A stretch of 64,000 bases of DNA from assembly GCF_005281835.1 (NCBI RefSeq), contig NZ_RZIS01000004.1, positions 62,001-126,000 of the forward strand. The letters are read 5' to 3'. The stretch's first letter is position 1. Every line of letters begins with the position of its first letter. The position numbers and the translations under genes are program-made. The notes beneath the pieces are model-generated. The model had not been told where the DNA came from and did not search any database. It worked only from the letters and a program-made list of their open reading frames with translations. Shown piece by piece: positions 37,094 to 47,714 of this stretch. This stretch comes from Vibrio profundi (GTDB lineage Bacteria > Pseudomonadota > Gammaproteobacteria > Enterobacterales > Vibrionaceae).

Positions 37094-37981
37094 ATGACTG
37101 AAAATATGATACATGATCAAGCTAGCGGCCTCCGTCGCTTAACGAAGCCTTCATTAACGAAAGTAATCGCGGTTACTGGCGGTAAAGGTGGGGTAGGTAA
37201 ATCAAATGTAACGCTGGGACTAGCGATTTGCATGGCGCGTCAAGGCAAAAAGGTAATGGTACTTGATGCGGATTTAGGCTTAGCAAACGTTGATGTGATG
37301 TTAGGTATTCGCTCGAAGCGAAACTTAGGTCACGTACTCGCGGGTGAATGTGAATTAAAAGATGCGATTGTCGAAGGTCCGCACGGGATCAAAATTATAC
37401 CGGCGACTTCAGGCACGCAGAGCATGACCGAACTGTCTCATGCTCAGCATATTGGTCTGATTCGAGCATTTGGCTCGCTTGAAGATGAAATGGACATCCT
37501 TTTAATCGACACCGCAGCGGGTATATCTGACATGGTAGTGAGTTTTTCACGTGCCGCGCAAGATGTTGTTGTAGTGGTTTGTGATGAGCCAACTTCTATC
37601 ACTGATGCATATGCCTTGATTAAGTTACTGAGCCGGGAACATCAGGTTCAGCGCTTTAAAGTTGTTGCAAATATGGTCAGAAGCTACCGAGAAGGCCGAG
37701 AATTATTTGCAAAGTTGACCTTGGTCACAGAGCGCTTCTTGAATGTGAGCCTTGAACTCGTAGCATGTATTCCTTTAGATGATAAAGTGCGTCAATCAGT
37801 TAAAAAACAAAAGATTGTTGTGGATGCATTTCCTCGCTCACCAGCGGCACTAGCGATCAGCTCGTTAGCCAACAAAGCGTTAACTTGGCCAATTCCGAAA
37901 ACGCCAAGTGGACACTTAGAGTTTTTTGTTGAGAGACTACTTAATCGAAGTGAATTCTTAGAGGAACCATTTGGTGAATAA
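37094..37981 (+). CDS. flhG: MinD-like ATPase FlhG (FleN), flagellar number regulator
   Basis: The ATG at 37094 gives 295 residues and is the usual start; an upstream in-frame extension overlaps flhF. The deviant Walker A GGKGGVGKSN (29-38), VMVLDADLGLANVDVMLG and LLIDTAAGISD place it in the MinD/ParA family. FlhG restrains FlhF and FlrA activity so that a single polar flagellum forms. Its end overlaps fliA by 8 bp. ParC, encoded 5.4 kb downstream, is a second ATPase of this family in the same locus. Confidence 0.95.
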   Translation: MTENMIHDQASGLRRLTKPSLTKVIAVTGGKGGVGKSNVTLGLAICMARQGKKVMVLDADLGLANVDVMLGIRSKRNLGHVLAGECELKDAIVEGPHGIKIIPATSGTQSMTELSHAQHIGLIRAFGSLEDEMDILLIDTAAGISDMVVSFSRAAQDVVVVVCDEPTSITDAYALIKLLSREHQVQRFKVVANMVRSYREGRELFAKLTLVTERFLNVSLELVACIPLDDKVRQSVKKQKIVVDAFPRSPAALAISSLANKALTWPIPKTPSGHLEFFVERLLNRSEFLEEPFGE

Positions 37982-38708
37982 AGCGCTTACTTATGACCAA
38001 CATGCAAATCTCAATAGCCAGCAGGCATTTTTTGAGAAGTATTCGGTGCTGGTTAAACGTATCGCTCATCATTTATTGGGGCGATTACCGCCTAATGTTT
38101 TAGTTGATGATCTCATTCAAGCCGGAATGATAGGTTTGATTGAAGCTCAGCAGAACTACGATGGTTCAAAAGGCGCAAGTTTTGAAACTTACGCAGGAAT
38201 ACGGATCCGTGGCGCGATGTTAGATGACATTCGCCGTGGTGATTGGGTTCCGAGATCAGTGCATAAGAATAATCGTGAGATTAGTAATGCGATCTCAGAG
38301 CTTGAAAGTTTGTTAAATCGCGACCCAAGTGATGCCGAAGTGGCGAAGCATATGGGGCTGTCTTTAGAACAGTATCATAGCGCTTTAACAGATATTAATT
38401 GTTCAAGGCTGGTTGGAATTGAAGATTTGGGTGTTTCAGACGACGCCATTTCGCCAAATGAAGATTCACGAGATAATGCACCTTTTCAAGGAGTTGCAGA
38501 CGAATCTTTCCGCCAAGCTTTGATCGATTCAATAAAACAGCTTCCAGAGCGTGAAGGCCTAGTACTTTCGCTCTATTATGATGAAGAACTAAACTTAAAG
38601 GAAATTGGAGAAGTATTAGGTGTCAGCGAATCTCGTGTCAGCCAAATATTGAGCCAATCGATGCAGCGTTTACGCACTAAACTTAGTGCATGGACACAGA
38701 ACGACTAA
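37974..38708 (+). CDS. fliA: Flagellar sigma factor FliA (sigma-28)
   Basis: The 244-residue product is a sigma-70-family factor with region 2 ([21 protein letters not shown]) and region 4 ([28 protein letters not shown]). GTG at 37974 is preferred, with GAGGA 8 bp upstream; TTG at 37971 is an alternative. FliA directs late genes, and the two TAAAG-N14-GCCGTTAA sites before the second and third flagellins are its likely targets here. It overlaps flhG by 8 bp and is followed by cheY. Confidence 0.96.
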   Translation: MNKALTYDQHANLNSQQAFFEKYSVLVKRIAHHLLGRLPPNVLVDDLIQAGMIGLIEAQQNYDGSKGASFETYAGIRIRGAMLDDIRRGDWVPRSVHKNNREISNAISELESLLNRDPSDAEVAKHMGLSLEQYHSALTDINCSRLVGIEDLGVSDDAISPNEDSRDNAPFQGVADESFRQALIDSIKQLPEREGLVLSLYYDEELNLKEIGEVLGVSESRVSQILSQSMQRLRTKLSAWTQND

Positions 38709-38740
38709 CAACACTGATTTCTAACTCAGTGGAGGCAATT

Positions 38741-39121
38741 TTGAACAAAAACATGAAAATTCTCATTGTTGATGATTTTTCAACGATGCGCCGTATTGTT
38801 AAAAACTTATTACGCGACTTGGGCTTTAACAATACTCAAGAAGCTGATGATGGTTTGACAGCGCTACCAATGCTTAAGAAAGGCGAATTTGACTTTGTAG
38901 TAACAGACTGGAACATGCCTGGTATGCAAGGTATCGATTTGCTTAAAAACATCCGTGCGGATGCAGAGCTAAAGCATTTACCAGTTCTGATGATCACAGC
39001 AGAAGCAAAGCGCGAACAAATCATCGAAGCCGCTCAGGCTGGCGTAAATGGCTACATTGTTAAGCCATTTACAGCTGCGACTCTAAAAGAAAAACTAGAC
39101 AAGATTTTTGAGCGTTTATAA
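38741..39121 (+). CDS. cheY: Chemotaxis response regulator CheY
   Basis: The single receiver domain contains DDFS acidic residues at the N-terminus, phosphoacceptor Asp56 in VVTDWNMPG, Thr in LMITAEAK and Lys in IVKPFTA. CheY~P binds FliM and reverses the motor. TTG at 38741 is chosen because GGAGG lies 5 bp before it, giving 126 residues; GTG 38729 (130 residues, often annotated) and ATG 38753 are alternatives. It lies between fliA and cheZ, in the order fliA-cheY-cheZ-cheA-cheB of Vibrio. Confidence 0.95.
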   Translation: MNKNMKILIVDDFSTMRRIVKNLLRDLGFNNTQEADDGLTALPMLKKGEFDFVVTDWNMPGMQGIDLLKNIRADAELKHLPVLMITAEAKREQIIEAAQAGVNGYIVKPFTAATLKEKLDKIFERL

Positions 39122-39257
39122 GCCCTAAATTACTTTGTCTTCAGGACGCTGCCTTAATTAGCTTTGGCTAGTTTGTTTGTAGGTAATGGCTTTCTCAATG
39201 TAAGTCATTACTTTCTTTAAGTAGCGTTGCATATATGCGGAGAAAGGCCAAATCAGG

Positions 39258-39977
39258 ATGATTTCATTAGAACAAGCGAAACAATTGGTCCAATTGCTAG
39301 AGGCTGAAGAGCAACAAGAAGCCGATGCACTCGTTCGTAGCATTTATGAGGGAGCAACAAACCCTATGCTACAAGAGATTGGAGAATTAACACGCGACCT
39401 CCATGACTCTCTGACCCAATTTAACCTCGACGAGCGAATGAGTGTTATCGCTAATGACGAAATCCCAGATGCTCGGGATCGCCTTCAATATGTCATTGAT
39501 AAAACCGAGGTTGCGGCGAACAAAACAATGGATGCCGTCGATCGTTGTTTACCAATTGCGGACAATCTTCATGAGTGCTTATTGCAGGTAAGACCGCAAT
39601 GGAATGAACTGATGCATGGCCGAATCGAGCTTGCTCAATTTAAGGCTTTATGTCACCGCATAGACGGGTTACTTGTCCAAGTAGAAGGTGATAGCACCGA
39701 ACTACGTGGACAGTTAACAGAAATCTTAATGGCACAAGACTTCCAAGATCTTACTGGGCAGATCATCAGCAAAGTCATCACTTTAGTTAATGAAGTTGAA
39801 GGGCGTTTGGTGGAGATCCTTACAGCATTTGGTGCTAGTCAGACAGAGCAAACCGCCGACAAAGAGAAGAAAGCATCCATCGAAGCAGAAGGGCCAATCT
39901 TGAACCCTGAAGAAAGAACGGACGCTGTTGCATCGCAAGATGAAGTGGACGATTTGTTGTCGAGTCTCGGATTTTAA
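39258..39977 (+). CDS. cheZ: CheY phosphatase CheZ
   Basis: The 239-residue helical product has the catalytic motif region EILMAQDFQDLTGQIISKV, in which a Gln (about 155) is the phosphatase residue by family knowledge. The C-terminal CheY-tethering peptide is SQDEVDDLLSSLGF (226-239). CheZ speeds loss of phosphate from CheY~P. The 136-bp gap after cheY holds no clear promoter or terminator. It precedes cheA by 9 bp. Confidence 0.95.
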   Translation: MISLEQAKQLVQLLEAEEQQEADALVRSIYEGATNPMLQEIGELTRDLHDSLTQFNLDERMSVIANDEIPDARDRLQYVIDKTEVAANKTMDAVDRCLPIADNLHECLLQVRPQWNELMHGRIELAQFKALCHRIDGLLVQVEGDSTELRGQLTEILMAQDFQDLTGQIISKVITLVNEVEGRLVEILTAFGASQTEQTADKEKKASIEAEGPILNPEERTDAVASQDEVDDLLSSLGF

Positions 39978-39986
39978 AGGTAACGT

Positions 39987-42224
39987 ATGAGCTACGAATT
40001 AGACGAAGATATTCTTCAGGACTTTTTAGTCGAAGCCGGAGAAATATTAGAACTTCTATCTGAGCAATTGGTAGAACTTGAAAACAACCCTGACGATAAA
40101 GATTTGCTTAATGCGATCTTCCGCGGGTTCCACACAGTAAAAGGTGGTGCAGGATTCTTGGCACTTACCGAGCTGGTGGATACTTGTCACGGTGCTGAGA
40201 ACGTGTTCGACATTTTAAGAAATGGCCAGCGCAGCGTATCAGCGAGTTTAATGGATACAATGCTCCAAGCATTAGATACTGTTAACCACCAATTCCAAGC
40301 CGTACAAGATCGTGAGCCTTTAGTTCCAGCTGAGCAAGCTTTGCTGGATGAGCTTCACCGTCTTTGCCGACCTGAATCAGAAGACGAAGTTGCAGCTGCT
40401 CCTGTAGTTGAGGCTCCACCTGTCGTTGAGGAGCCTGTTGTCGAGCAGCCAGTTGTGGAAGCACCTGCATCTGTCAGTGCCTCTTCGGTTGATGAAATTT
40501 CTCAAGACGAATTTGAAAAACTTCTCGATGAGCTTCATGGTAAAGGAACAGCGCCATCTGCCGCTGCTGCCCCAGAGGCTCCAGCTCCAACACCTGCTCC
40601 GGCCGCATCACCTGCACCAGTGAGCGGTGATATTACCGATGATGAATTTGAGAAGTTATTGGATGAATTGCATGGTGCGGGTAACAGCCCGACCTCTGAA
40701 GGCGCTGCTGCAACGCCGCCTCCACCACCTCCTCCGGTAACTCCACCACCTGCTGCGGTATCTGCACCAGGAGGTGATGACTTGATGACAGATGAAGAAT
40801 TCGAAAAACTTCTTGATCAGTTACATGGTTCGGGTAACGGCCCATCGCCTGAAGAGTTAGAAGCTGCAACAAAACCTGCTGCTGCAAACCCGCCTTCAGA
40901 TAAGGCTCCAGAACCAGTAGCGGCGGCACCAGCCCCTGCGCCACAGGCTGCAGCCCCTAAAGCAGCCCCTGCGGTTAAAGCTGAACCTAAAGCTCCGGCA
41001 CCAGCGAAAGCGGAAGCCAAAGCTCCTGCTGTTAAGAAACAGCAAGCTGAAGCGACAGTGCGTGTAGACACTTCTACGCTTGATACGATTATGAATATGG
41101 TCGGTGAGCTAGTATTGGTAAGGAACCGTCTGGTAAGCCTTGGCTTGAACAGCAATGATGAAGAAATGGCAAAGGCCGTCTCTAATCTAGATGTAGTAAC
41201 GGCTGATTTACAAGGCGCGGTAATGAAAACGCGCATGCAGCCAATCAAAAAGGTATTTGGTCGTTTCCCTCGCGTTGTACGTGATTTGGCTCGTAGCTTG
41301 AAGAAAGACATCGTGCTAGAGATGCGCGGTGAAGAAACCGATCTTGATAAAAACTTAGTTGAAGCGCTTGCTGATCCACTGATTCACTTGGTTAGAAACT
41401 CCGTGGACCATGGTATTGAAATGCCGGAAGACCGTGTGCAAGCGGGCAAATCTCGCACAGGTAAAGTGATTCTTTCTGCTTCTCAAGAAGGTGACCATAT
41501 TGAACTTGCCATCGTTGATGATGGTGGTGGTATGGACCCTGATAAGCTTCGTGGCATTGCTGTTAAGCGTGGAATCATGGACGAAGATGCGGCATCGCGC
41601 CTTTCTGATAAAGAGTGTTTCAATCTAATTTTTGCACCAGGCTTCTCGAGTAAAGAGCAAATCTCTGATATTTCCGGCCGTGGTGTAGGTATGGACGTTG
41701 TTAAAACAGCGATTAACACCTTGAACGGTTCTATCGATATTGATTCTGAAATGGGCAAGGGGACGAAGATTACGATCAAAGTTCCACTGACCCTAGCGAT
41801 TCTACCGACTCTAATGGTAGGTGTAGCTGGTCACCCATTCGCGTTACCTTTGGCGTCAGTTAACGAAATCTTCCACTTAGATCTAAGCCGTACTAATGTC
41901 GTGGATGGGCAACTTACGATTATCGTTCGTGAAAAGTCGATTCCTTTATTCTATCTACAAAATTGGTTAGCTCCTCAAGCTGGTCACGTTGAATTACGTA
42001 AAGGCCATGGTCATGTCGTAATTGTTCAGTTGGGTAGTCAGCGAGTAGGCTTTGTCGTAGACGCGTTAATCGGACAAGAAGAAGTGGTCATTAAGCCACT
42101 AGATAACCTATTACAGGGTACGCCAGGCATGGCAGGTGCGACCATTACAAGTGATGGTCATATTGCACTAATTTTAGACGTGCCAGATTTGCTGAAGCAG
42201 TATGCAGCAGCTTCAAGAATTTAA
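39987..42224 (+). CDS. cheA: Chemotaxis histidine kinase CheA
   Basis: The 745-residue product has an N-terminal P1 domain with the phosphorylated His49 (FRGFHTVKGGAGFL). The dimerisation domain (TLDTIMNMVGELVLVRNRL), the catalytic domain (DPLIHLVRNSVDHGIE, then DISGRGVGMDVVK) and a CheW-like P5 domain follow. Residues about 130-350 are Pro/Ala-rich and lack a visible P2 fold, but hold three copies of a D(D/E)EFEKLLD(E/Q)LHG motif at 174-185, 219-230 and 270-281. In V. parahaemolyticus this region contains the LID that binds ParP. It is the polar-array kinase of the locus. Confidence 0.96.
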   Translation: MSYELDEDILQDFLVEAGEILELLSEQLVELENNPDDKDLLNAIFRGFHTVKGGAGFLALTELVDTCHGAENVFDILRNGQRSVSASLMDTMLQALDTVNHQFQAVQDREPLVPAEQALLDELHRLCRPESEDEVAAAPVVEAPPVVEEPVVEQPVVEAPASVSASSVDEISQDEFEKLLDELHGKGTAPSAAAAPEAPAPTPAPAASPAPVSGDITDDEFEKLLDELHGAGNSPTSEGAAATPPPPPPPVTPPPAAVSAPGGDDLMTDEEFEKLLDQLHGSGNGPSPEELEAATKPAAANPPSDKAPEPVAAAPAPAPQAAAPKAAPAVKAEPKAPAPAKAEAKAPAVKKQQAEATVRVDTSTLDTIMNMVGELVLVRNRLVSLGLNSNDEEMAKAVSNLDVVTADLQGAVMKTRMQPIKKVFGRFPRVVRDLARSLKKDIVLEMRGEETDLDKNLVEALADPLIHLVRNSVDHGIEMPEDRVQAGKSRTGKVILSASQEGDHIELAIVDDGGGMDPDKLRGIAVKRGIMDEDAASRLSDKECFNLIFAPGFSSKEQISDISGRGVGMDVVKTAINTLNGSIDIDSEMGKGTKITIKVPLTLAILPTLMVGVAGHPFALPLASVNEIFHLDLSRTNVVDGQLTIIVREKSIPLFYLQNWLAPQAGHVELRKGHGHVVIVQLGSQRVGFVVDALIGQEEVVIKPLDNLLQGTPGMAGATITSDGHIALILDVPDLLKQYAAASRI
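40497..40829 (+). repeat. Triple FEKLLD(E/Q)LHG motif repeat in the CheA linker
   Basis: Three coding repeats at 40497-40541, 40632-40676 and 40785-40829 encode SQDEFEKLLDELHG, TDDEFEKLLDELHG and TDEEFEKLLDQLHG, spaced 45 and 51 residues apart by Pro/Ala-rich spacers. Conservation is in protein sequence more than in codon use. They match the pattern of CheY-binding peptides in FliM and CheZ; see findings. Confidence 0.9.
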
Positions 42225-42236
42225 TTAAGGATAGAT

Positions 42237-43343
42237 ATGGCGATTAAAGTATTAGTCGTTGATGATTCAAGTTTTTTTCGCCGTCGTGTAAGCGAAATCA
42301 TCAACTCAGAAGCTCGCCTAGAGGTGATGGACGTTGCCGTTAATGGTCGTGAAGCTGTTGAAAAAGCAAAACAACTGAAACCTGATGTAATAACAATGGA
42401 CATCGAAATGCCTGTTATGGACGGTATCACTGCCGTCCGTGAAATTATGGCTGCTTGTCCAACTCCGATCTTAATGTTCTCTTCTCTAACGCATGATGGC
42501 GCAAAAGCGACTCTTGATGCGTTAGATGCTGGGGCGTTGGATTTTCTTCCTAAGAAATTTGAAGACATAGCGCGTAATCGAGATGATGCAGTGTCGCTTC
42601 TGCAACAACGAGTGATTCAGATTGCATCAAAACGCGGCATGATGAGAAGAGCTCCTGTTGCTCGAACTGCGCCAGCTGCGACATCAACTACACGTAGTGC
42701 AGCACCTGCTCCCCGTAGTGCGCCAGCAGCTCCTTCTGCGGCAGCTCGCTTTAAAGCTTCGGGTAAAAAATATCAGCTAACGGCGATTGGTACGTCTACC
42801 GGCGGGCCAGTTGCACTGCAGAAAATTCTGACGCGCTTACCTGCGAATTACCCACATCCTATAGTGTTGATTCAACATATGCCGGCGACCTTTACCGCTG
42901 CGTTCGCAAGCCGCTTGAATACTCTATGTAAGATTCAGGTGAAGGAAGCAGAAGATGGTGATGTACTGAAACCGGGTGTTGCGTATTTAGCTCCAGGCGG
43001 CAAGCAAATGATGATAGATGGTCGACCAGGTTCTGCACGCCTTAGAATTATCGATGGCGGCGAACGCATGAACTACAAGCCATGTGTTGATGTAACGTTT
43101 GGCTCAGCAGCTAAAATTTACAACGACAAAGTACTTTCTATGGTCTTGACCGGAATGGGTGCGGATGGTCGTGAAGGCGCACGTATGTTGAAATCAGCTG
43201 GCGCAACGATTTGGGCACAAGACGAAGATAGCTGCGTTGTATATGGCATGCCACAAGCAGTAGCTAAGGCGGGCATTTCAACTGAAGATCTGCCTCTTGA
43301 TAGAATTGCCGAGCGAATGCTTGTTGAAGTCGGGCAGGCCTAG
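42237..43343 (+). CDS. cheB: Chemotaxis receptor methylesterase CheB
   Basis: The 368-residue product has an N-terminal receiver domain with Asp55 ([13 protein letters not shown]), an Ala/Pro linker (about 140-170) and the CheB methylesterase domain. The likely catalytic triad is Ser187 in IGTSTGGP, His214 in LIQHMP and the Asp of GMGADGREG. CheB demethylates or deamidates chemoreceptors for adaptation. CheR is not in this window. It lies between cheA and parC. Confidence 0.95.
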   Translation: MAIKVLVVDDSSFFRRRVSEIINSEARLEVMDVAVNGREAVEKAKQLKPDVITMDIEMPVMDGITAVREIMAACPTPILMFSSLTHDGAKATLDALDAGALDFLPKKFEDIARNRDDAVSLLQQRVIQIASKRGMMRRAPVARTAPAATSTTRSAAPAPRSAPAAPSAAARFKASGKKYQLTAIGTSTGGPVALQKILTRLPANYPHPIVLIQHMPATFTAAFASRLNTLCKIQVKEAEDGDVLKPGVAYLAPGGKQMMIDGRPGSARLRIIDGGERMNYKPCVDVTFGSAAKIYNDKVLSMVLTGMGADGREGARMLKSAGATIWAQDEDSCVVYGMPQAVAKAGISTEDLPLDRIAERMLVEVGQA

Positions 43344-43352
43344 GGACTATTC

Positions 43353-44121
43353 ATGATTGTTTGGAGTGTTGCAAACCAAAAAGGTGGAGTCGGTAAAACG
43401 ACAACGACGGTTACGCTTGCTGGCTTACTGAGTCAAAAAGGGCATCGCGTTTTACTTGTCGATACTGATCCGCACGCATCACTAACAACTTACTTAGGCT
43501 TTGATTCGGATTCGGTTGAAGCCAGTTTGTTTGACTTGTTTCAATTAAAAGAATACTCCCCTCAGAGCGTTAAACCATTACTGCTAAAAACTGGGGTAGA
43601 AGGGATTGATATCATTCCTGCTCATATGTCTTTAGCTACGTTAGATCGTGTGATGGGTAATCGAAGTGGTATGGGGCTTATTCTAAAGCGTGCGTTGCAT
43701 GCCCTTCAAAATGACTATGACTATGTGTTGATCGATTGCCCACCTATTTTAGGGGTCATGATGGTTAACGCGTTGGCAGCCAGTGATCGTATCTTGATTC
43801 CAGTTCAAACTGAATTCTTAGCGATGAAAGGCTTGGAGCGTATGGTCAGAACGCTGACTATAATGCAGAAGTCGCGTAAAGATCCTTTTAAAGTGACGAT
43901 CGTACCGACTATGTACGACAAACGTACAAAGGCATCTTTACAGACGTTAACCCAGCTTAAAAATGATTACCCAGACCAAGTTTGGTCGTCTGCCGTTCCG
44001 ATTGATACCAAGTTCAGAGACGCGAGTTTGAAGCGTTTACCCGCTTCTCATTTTGCTTCTGGGAGTCGTGGCGTGTTTGCTTACAAGCAGCTGCTTATTT
44101 ATCTTGAGAGGCTGGCAATAG

Positions 44122-44135
<14 letters not shown>
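43353..44135 (+). CDS. parC: ParA-like ATPase ParC, polar positioning of chemotaxis arrays
   Basis: The 260-residue product has a ParA/Soj fold with Walker A QKGGVGKTTTT (residues 9-19), VDTDPHASLTTYLG and DYVLIDCPPILGV. In V. cholerae and V. parahaemolyticus the ParA-like protein in this exact position, between cheB and the CheW-like parP, is ParC. It recruits signalling arrays to the old pole through HubP. No parB or parS is adjacent, so it is not a plasmid partition gene. It overlaps parP by 14 bp. Confidence 0.93.
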
Positions 44136-45135
<1,000 letters not shown>

Positions 45136-45172
45136 TAATAGTGAGTCGGGAACGACATTAAGAGGATTAAAT

Positions 45173-45667
45173 ATGTCTCAAACGAACGAAGTAGAAGTAA
45201 GAAAAGATCAGGGTAATGATGAAGTACTTCAGTGGGTGACATTCCAACTAGAAGAAGAAACGTACGGCATTAACGTAATGCAAGTACGTGAAGTTCTTCG
45301 TTATAGTGAAATCGCTCCGGTACCAGGTGCTCCTGACTATGTATTAGGTATTATTAACCTACGTGGTAATGTTGTTACAGTTATCGATACTCGTTCACGT
45401 TTCGGCCTAATGCAAGGTGAGATCACGGATAATACTCGTATCATCGTAATCGAATCTGAGCGCCAAGTAATTGGTATCTTAGTTGATAGCGTGGCTGAAG
45501 TGGTTTACCTACGTTCTTCTGAAATTGATACCACACCAAGTGTAGGTACTGATGAAAGTGCTAAGTTCATCCAAGGTGTAAGTAACCGTGATGGTAAGCT
45601 TCTTATCCTTGTTGATTTGAACAAGCTACTTAGCGACGAAGAATGGGATGAAATGGCTCACCTATAA
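45173..45667 (+). CDS. cheW: Chemotaxis coupling protein CheW
   Basis: The 164-residue product is a single CheW domain, with LQWVTFQLEEETYGINVMQVREVLRY and the conserved GIINLRGNVVTVIDTR. It couples chemoreceptors to CheA within the array. It lies 37 bp after parP. Its stop overlaps the next start by one base (TAATG). Length agrees with CheW. Confidence 0.95.
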   Translation: MSQTNEVEVRKDQGNDEVLQWVTFQLEEETYGINVMQVREVLRYSEIAPVPGAPDYVLGIINLRGNVVTVIDTRSRFGLMQGEITDNTRIIVIESERQVIGILVDSVAEVVYLRSSEIDTTPSVGTDESAKFIQGVSNRDGKLLILVDLNKLLSDEEWDEMAHL

Positions 45668-46170
45668 TGGATGAGGCAATGCTTTCAAGCCCGATACTGC
45701 TTATAGGCGGTATTAGTATTATTGTACTGTTGTTTGCTGTCGTACTTATTCGTATCAAATCAGTATTGCAGCAGCAAGTGCAACAGTCTCGCCAACACGT
45801 GCGAGCGCTTGAGAAAGAACTACAAAAATCCAGTAAGCAACTTCTTGAAGTCCGTTCTGTTGTGGTTGGCTTGGGCCAGCGAGTTACTGAGCAGCAAGAT
45901 ATCATTCAGCACTTAAATGAAAGAGTTGTTGAACTAGAACACGCAGACACGGATGGTAGGCTTTATACACGAGCGACCAAAATGGTACAGCTCGGGGCTG
46001 GTATTAATGAACTGATTGAAGAGTGTGAACTTCCGAAAGCAGAAGCGGAGCTTATGATGTCTTTGCAAAATAAGCTTGCAGGAAAGGAAAAAGTGCCACC
46101 GTTGCGCAGTAATCCGACACACGCTCAGGAAGCAAATGAAGTTCCACCTCGTCGAAAACATCGGCGGTGA
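45667..46170 (+). CDS. DUF2802 family protein, membrane-anchored coiled coil
   Basis: The 167-residue product has one N-terminal membrane helix (about 6-28, SPILLIGGISIIVLLFAVVLI) and a long coiled coil (about 35-90). A conserved C-terminal helical segment (TKMVQLGAGINELIEECELPKAEAELMMSLQ) completes it. The last segment resembles a small DNA- or protein-binding helix pair and is the DUF2802 core. Its position, coupled to cheW at the end of the che cluster, is conserved in vibrios, but I know no established function. Confidence 0.8.
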   Translation: MDEAMLSSPILLIGGISIIVLLFAVVLIRIKSVLQQQVQQSRQHVRALEKELQKSSKQLLEVRSVVVGLGQRVTEQQDIIQHLNERVVELEHADTDGRLYTRATKMVQLGAGINELIEECELPKAEAELMMSLQNKLAGKEKVPPLRSNPTHAQEANEVPPRRKHRR

Positions 46171-46200
46171 TATTCGGAATATCAAACAGTTACATTTTAG

Positions 46201-46227
46201 AAAAGAAGCTTCGGCTTCTTTTTTTGT
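46201..46227 (+). terminator. Terminator at the end of the flagellar/che block
   Basis: AAAAGAAGC-TTCG-GCTTCTTTT with a UUCG loop and continuing T-tract is a strong intrinsic terminator. It separates the chemotaxis genes from the ccm operon. The rest of the gap to 46426 shows no promoter I can call confidently. Confidence 0.92.
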
Positions 46228-46426
46228 TTTCGGTATTCTATTTATAGAACGATGTATCTAAGTGATTGTTCCGGCGAGAAATAACGCGTAAGTCGGTAAA
46301 TGTGTAAATTGTGATGACACATTAACAGTTTCTTACGGAGTTTGTTCATTCCTCAACCGCTAGTCCTATTTTGTGCCCTATTTGCTGTGCTACTATAGCA
46401 ATCTCATTTTCATACCAATTGTACGC

Positions 46427-47044
46427 ATGTTAGAAGTCTCAAACTTAACCGCTATTCGTGACGAAAGAGTCTTATTTGAATCTTTATCATTCCAGCTTCA
46501 AGCTGGGGATCTTGTGCAAGTCGAAGGTCGAAATGGTACTGGTAAAACGACCTTACTCAGGATTATCTCTGGGTTGGGAGACCGAGATGAGGGTTCAATT
46601 GCGTGGAAAGGTGAGTCGATTCAATCTAATCGTGATGCGTACCATCAAGATTTATTGTTTCTAGGTCACCAGACAGGCGTCAAAAGAGAGTTGAGTGCGT
46701 ACGAAAACTTACATTTCTATCAGTCTATTCATAGCTCGACCTCAACCAAAGACGATATCTATTTTGCTCTGACCCAAGTCGGATTGGCAGGGCGAGAGGA
46801 TGTACCTGCTGGCCAGCTATCGGCAGGTCAACAGCGACGAGTCGCGCTAGCCCGTTTGTGGTTAAGTAAGCAAAAACTTTGGATTCTAGATGAGCCTTTG
46901 ACCGCAATTGATAAGCAAGGTGTGAAAGTTCTAGAGTCGTTATTCATGAAACATGCAGAAAGTGGTGGAATCGTTTTATTAACCACTCACCAAGACATGT
47001 TTGCTGATAGCCCGAAACTAAAAAAAATAAAACTGGGTGAGTAA
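46427..47044 (+). CDS. ccmA: Heme export ABC transporter ATPase CcmA
   Basis: The ATG at 46427 ([17 protein letters not shown]) gives 205 residues, the usual CcmA size. Walker [12 protein letters not shown], the ABC signature [14 protein letters not shown] and Walker [13 protein letters not shown] are all present. With CcmB, CcmC and CcmD it releases holo-CcmE for heme delivery in cytochrome c maturation. It begins the ccm operon; ccmB starts just after its stop. Confidence 0.96.
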   Translation: MLEVSNLTAIRDERVLFESLSFQLQAGDLVQVEGRNGTGKTTLLRIISGLGDRDEGSIAWKGESIQSNRDAYHQDLLFLGHQTGVKRELSAYENLHFYQSIHSSTSTKDDIYFALTQVGLAGREDVPAGQLSAGQQRRVALARLWLSKQKLWILDEPLTAIDKQGVKVLESLFMKHAESGGIVLLTTHQDMFADSPKLKKIKLGE

Positions 47045-47045
47045 A

Positions 47046-47714
47046 ATGATTTCTTCAATGACAACGATCATTCGTCGTGAGCTATTGATTGCTTTTCGCC
47101 GTCAGGCCGACATTTTTAACCCTCTGTGGTTTTTTATCATAGTGATCACATTGTTTCCTTTGAGTATTGGGCCTGAGCCAAACCTCTTAGCTCGAATTGC
47201 GGCAGGTATTGTTTGGGTAGCTGCGCTCTTATCGGCTTTGTTGTCTTTAGAACGATTATTTAGGGATGATTTTCAAGACGGATCATTAGAACAAATGATG
47301 CTGATGCCCATCCCGTTGCAGTTGGTAGTATTGTCCAAGGTCATAGCGCACTGGTTATTGACTGGATTACCATTAATCCTCATCAGCCCATTATTGGCGG
47401 TTTTGTTATCTTTAAACTTCGATACTTGGCTCTCTGTCGTGCTTACTCTTCTTGTAGGCACTCCGGCACTGAGCTTTATTGGAGCGATAGGCGTGGCGTT
47501 GACCGTTGGGTTACAAAAGGGTGGGGTATTACTGAGTTTGTTAATACTGCCTTTGTACATACCAATCTTAATTTTTGCCACGTCAGCCATCGATGCGGCA
47601 GCTCTTGGTGTCGCGTATAACGGACAGCTTGCGATTTTGGGTGCGATGTTTGTTGGGGCTATGACTATGACCCCGTTTGCGATAAGTGCCGCTTTACGTG
47701 TGAGCGTGAACTAA
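47046..47714 (+). CDS. ccmB: Heme exporter membrane protein CcmB
   Basis: The 222-residue product is a six-helix membrane protein with the CcmB family start TIIRRELLIAFRRQADIFNPL and an internal FRDDFQDGSLEQMMLMP. ATG at 47046 is chosen; GTG at 47037, overlapping ccmA, is an alternative. It is the membrane subunit of the CcmAB transporter. The 94-bp gap that follows holds a small hairpin (47727-47739) and a near-direct 12-bp repeat. Confidence 0.94.
   Translation: MISSMTTIIRRELLIAFRRQADIFNPLWFFIIVITLFPLSIGPEPNLLARIAAGIVWVAALLSALLSLERLFRDDFQDGSLEQMMLMPIPLQLVVLSKVIAHWLLTGLPLILISPLLAVLLSLNFDTWLSVVLTLLVGTPALSFIGAIGVALTVGLQKGGVLLSLLILPLYIPILIFATSAIDAAALGVAYNGQLAILGAMFVGAMTMTPFAISAALRVSVN

Noticed and set aside
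40817..41311. 164-codon open frame on the minus strand inside cheA
   Set aside because: It is the complement of the Ala/Pro-rich CheA linker, has low-complexity Ala/Gly/Ser composition and no ribosome site. The plus strand is a confident CheA.
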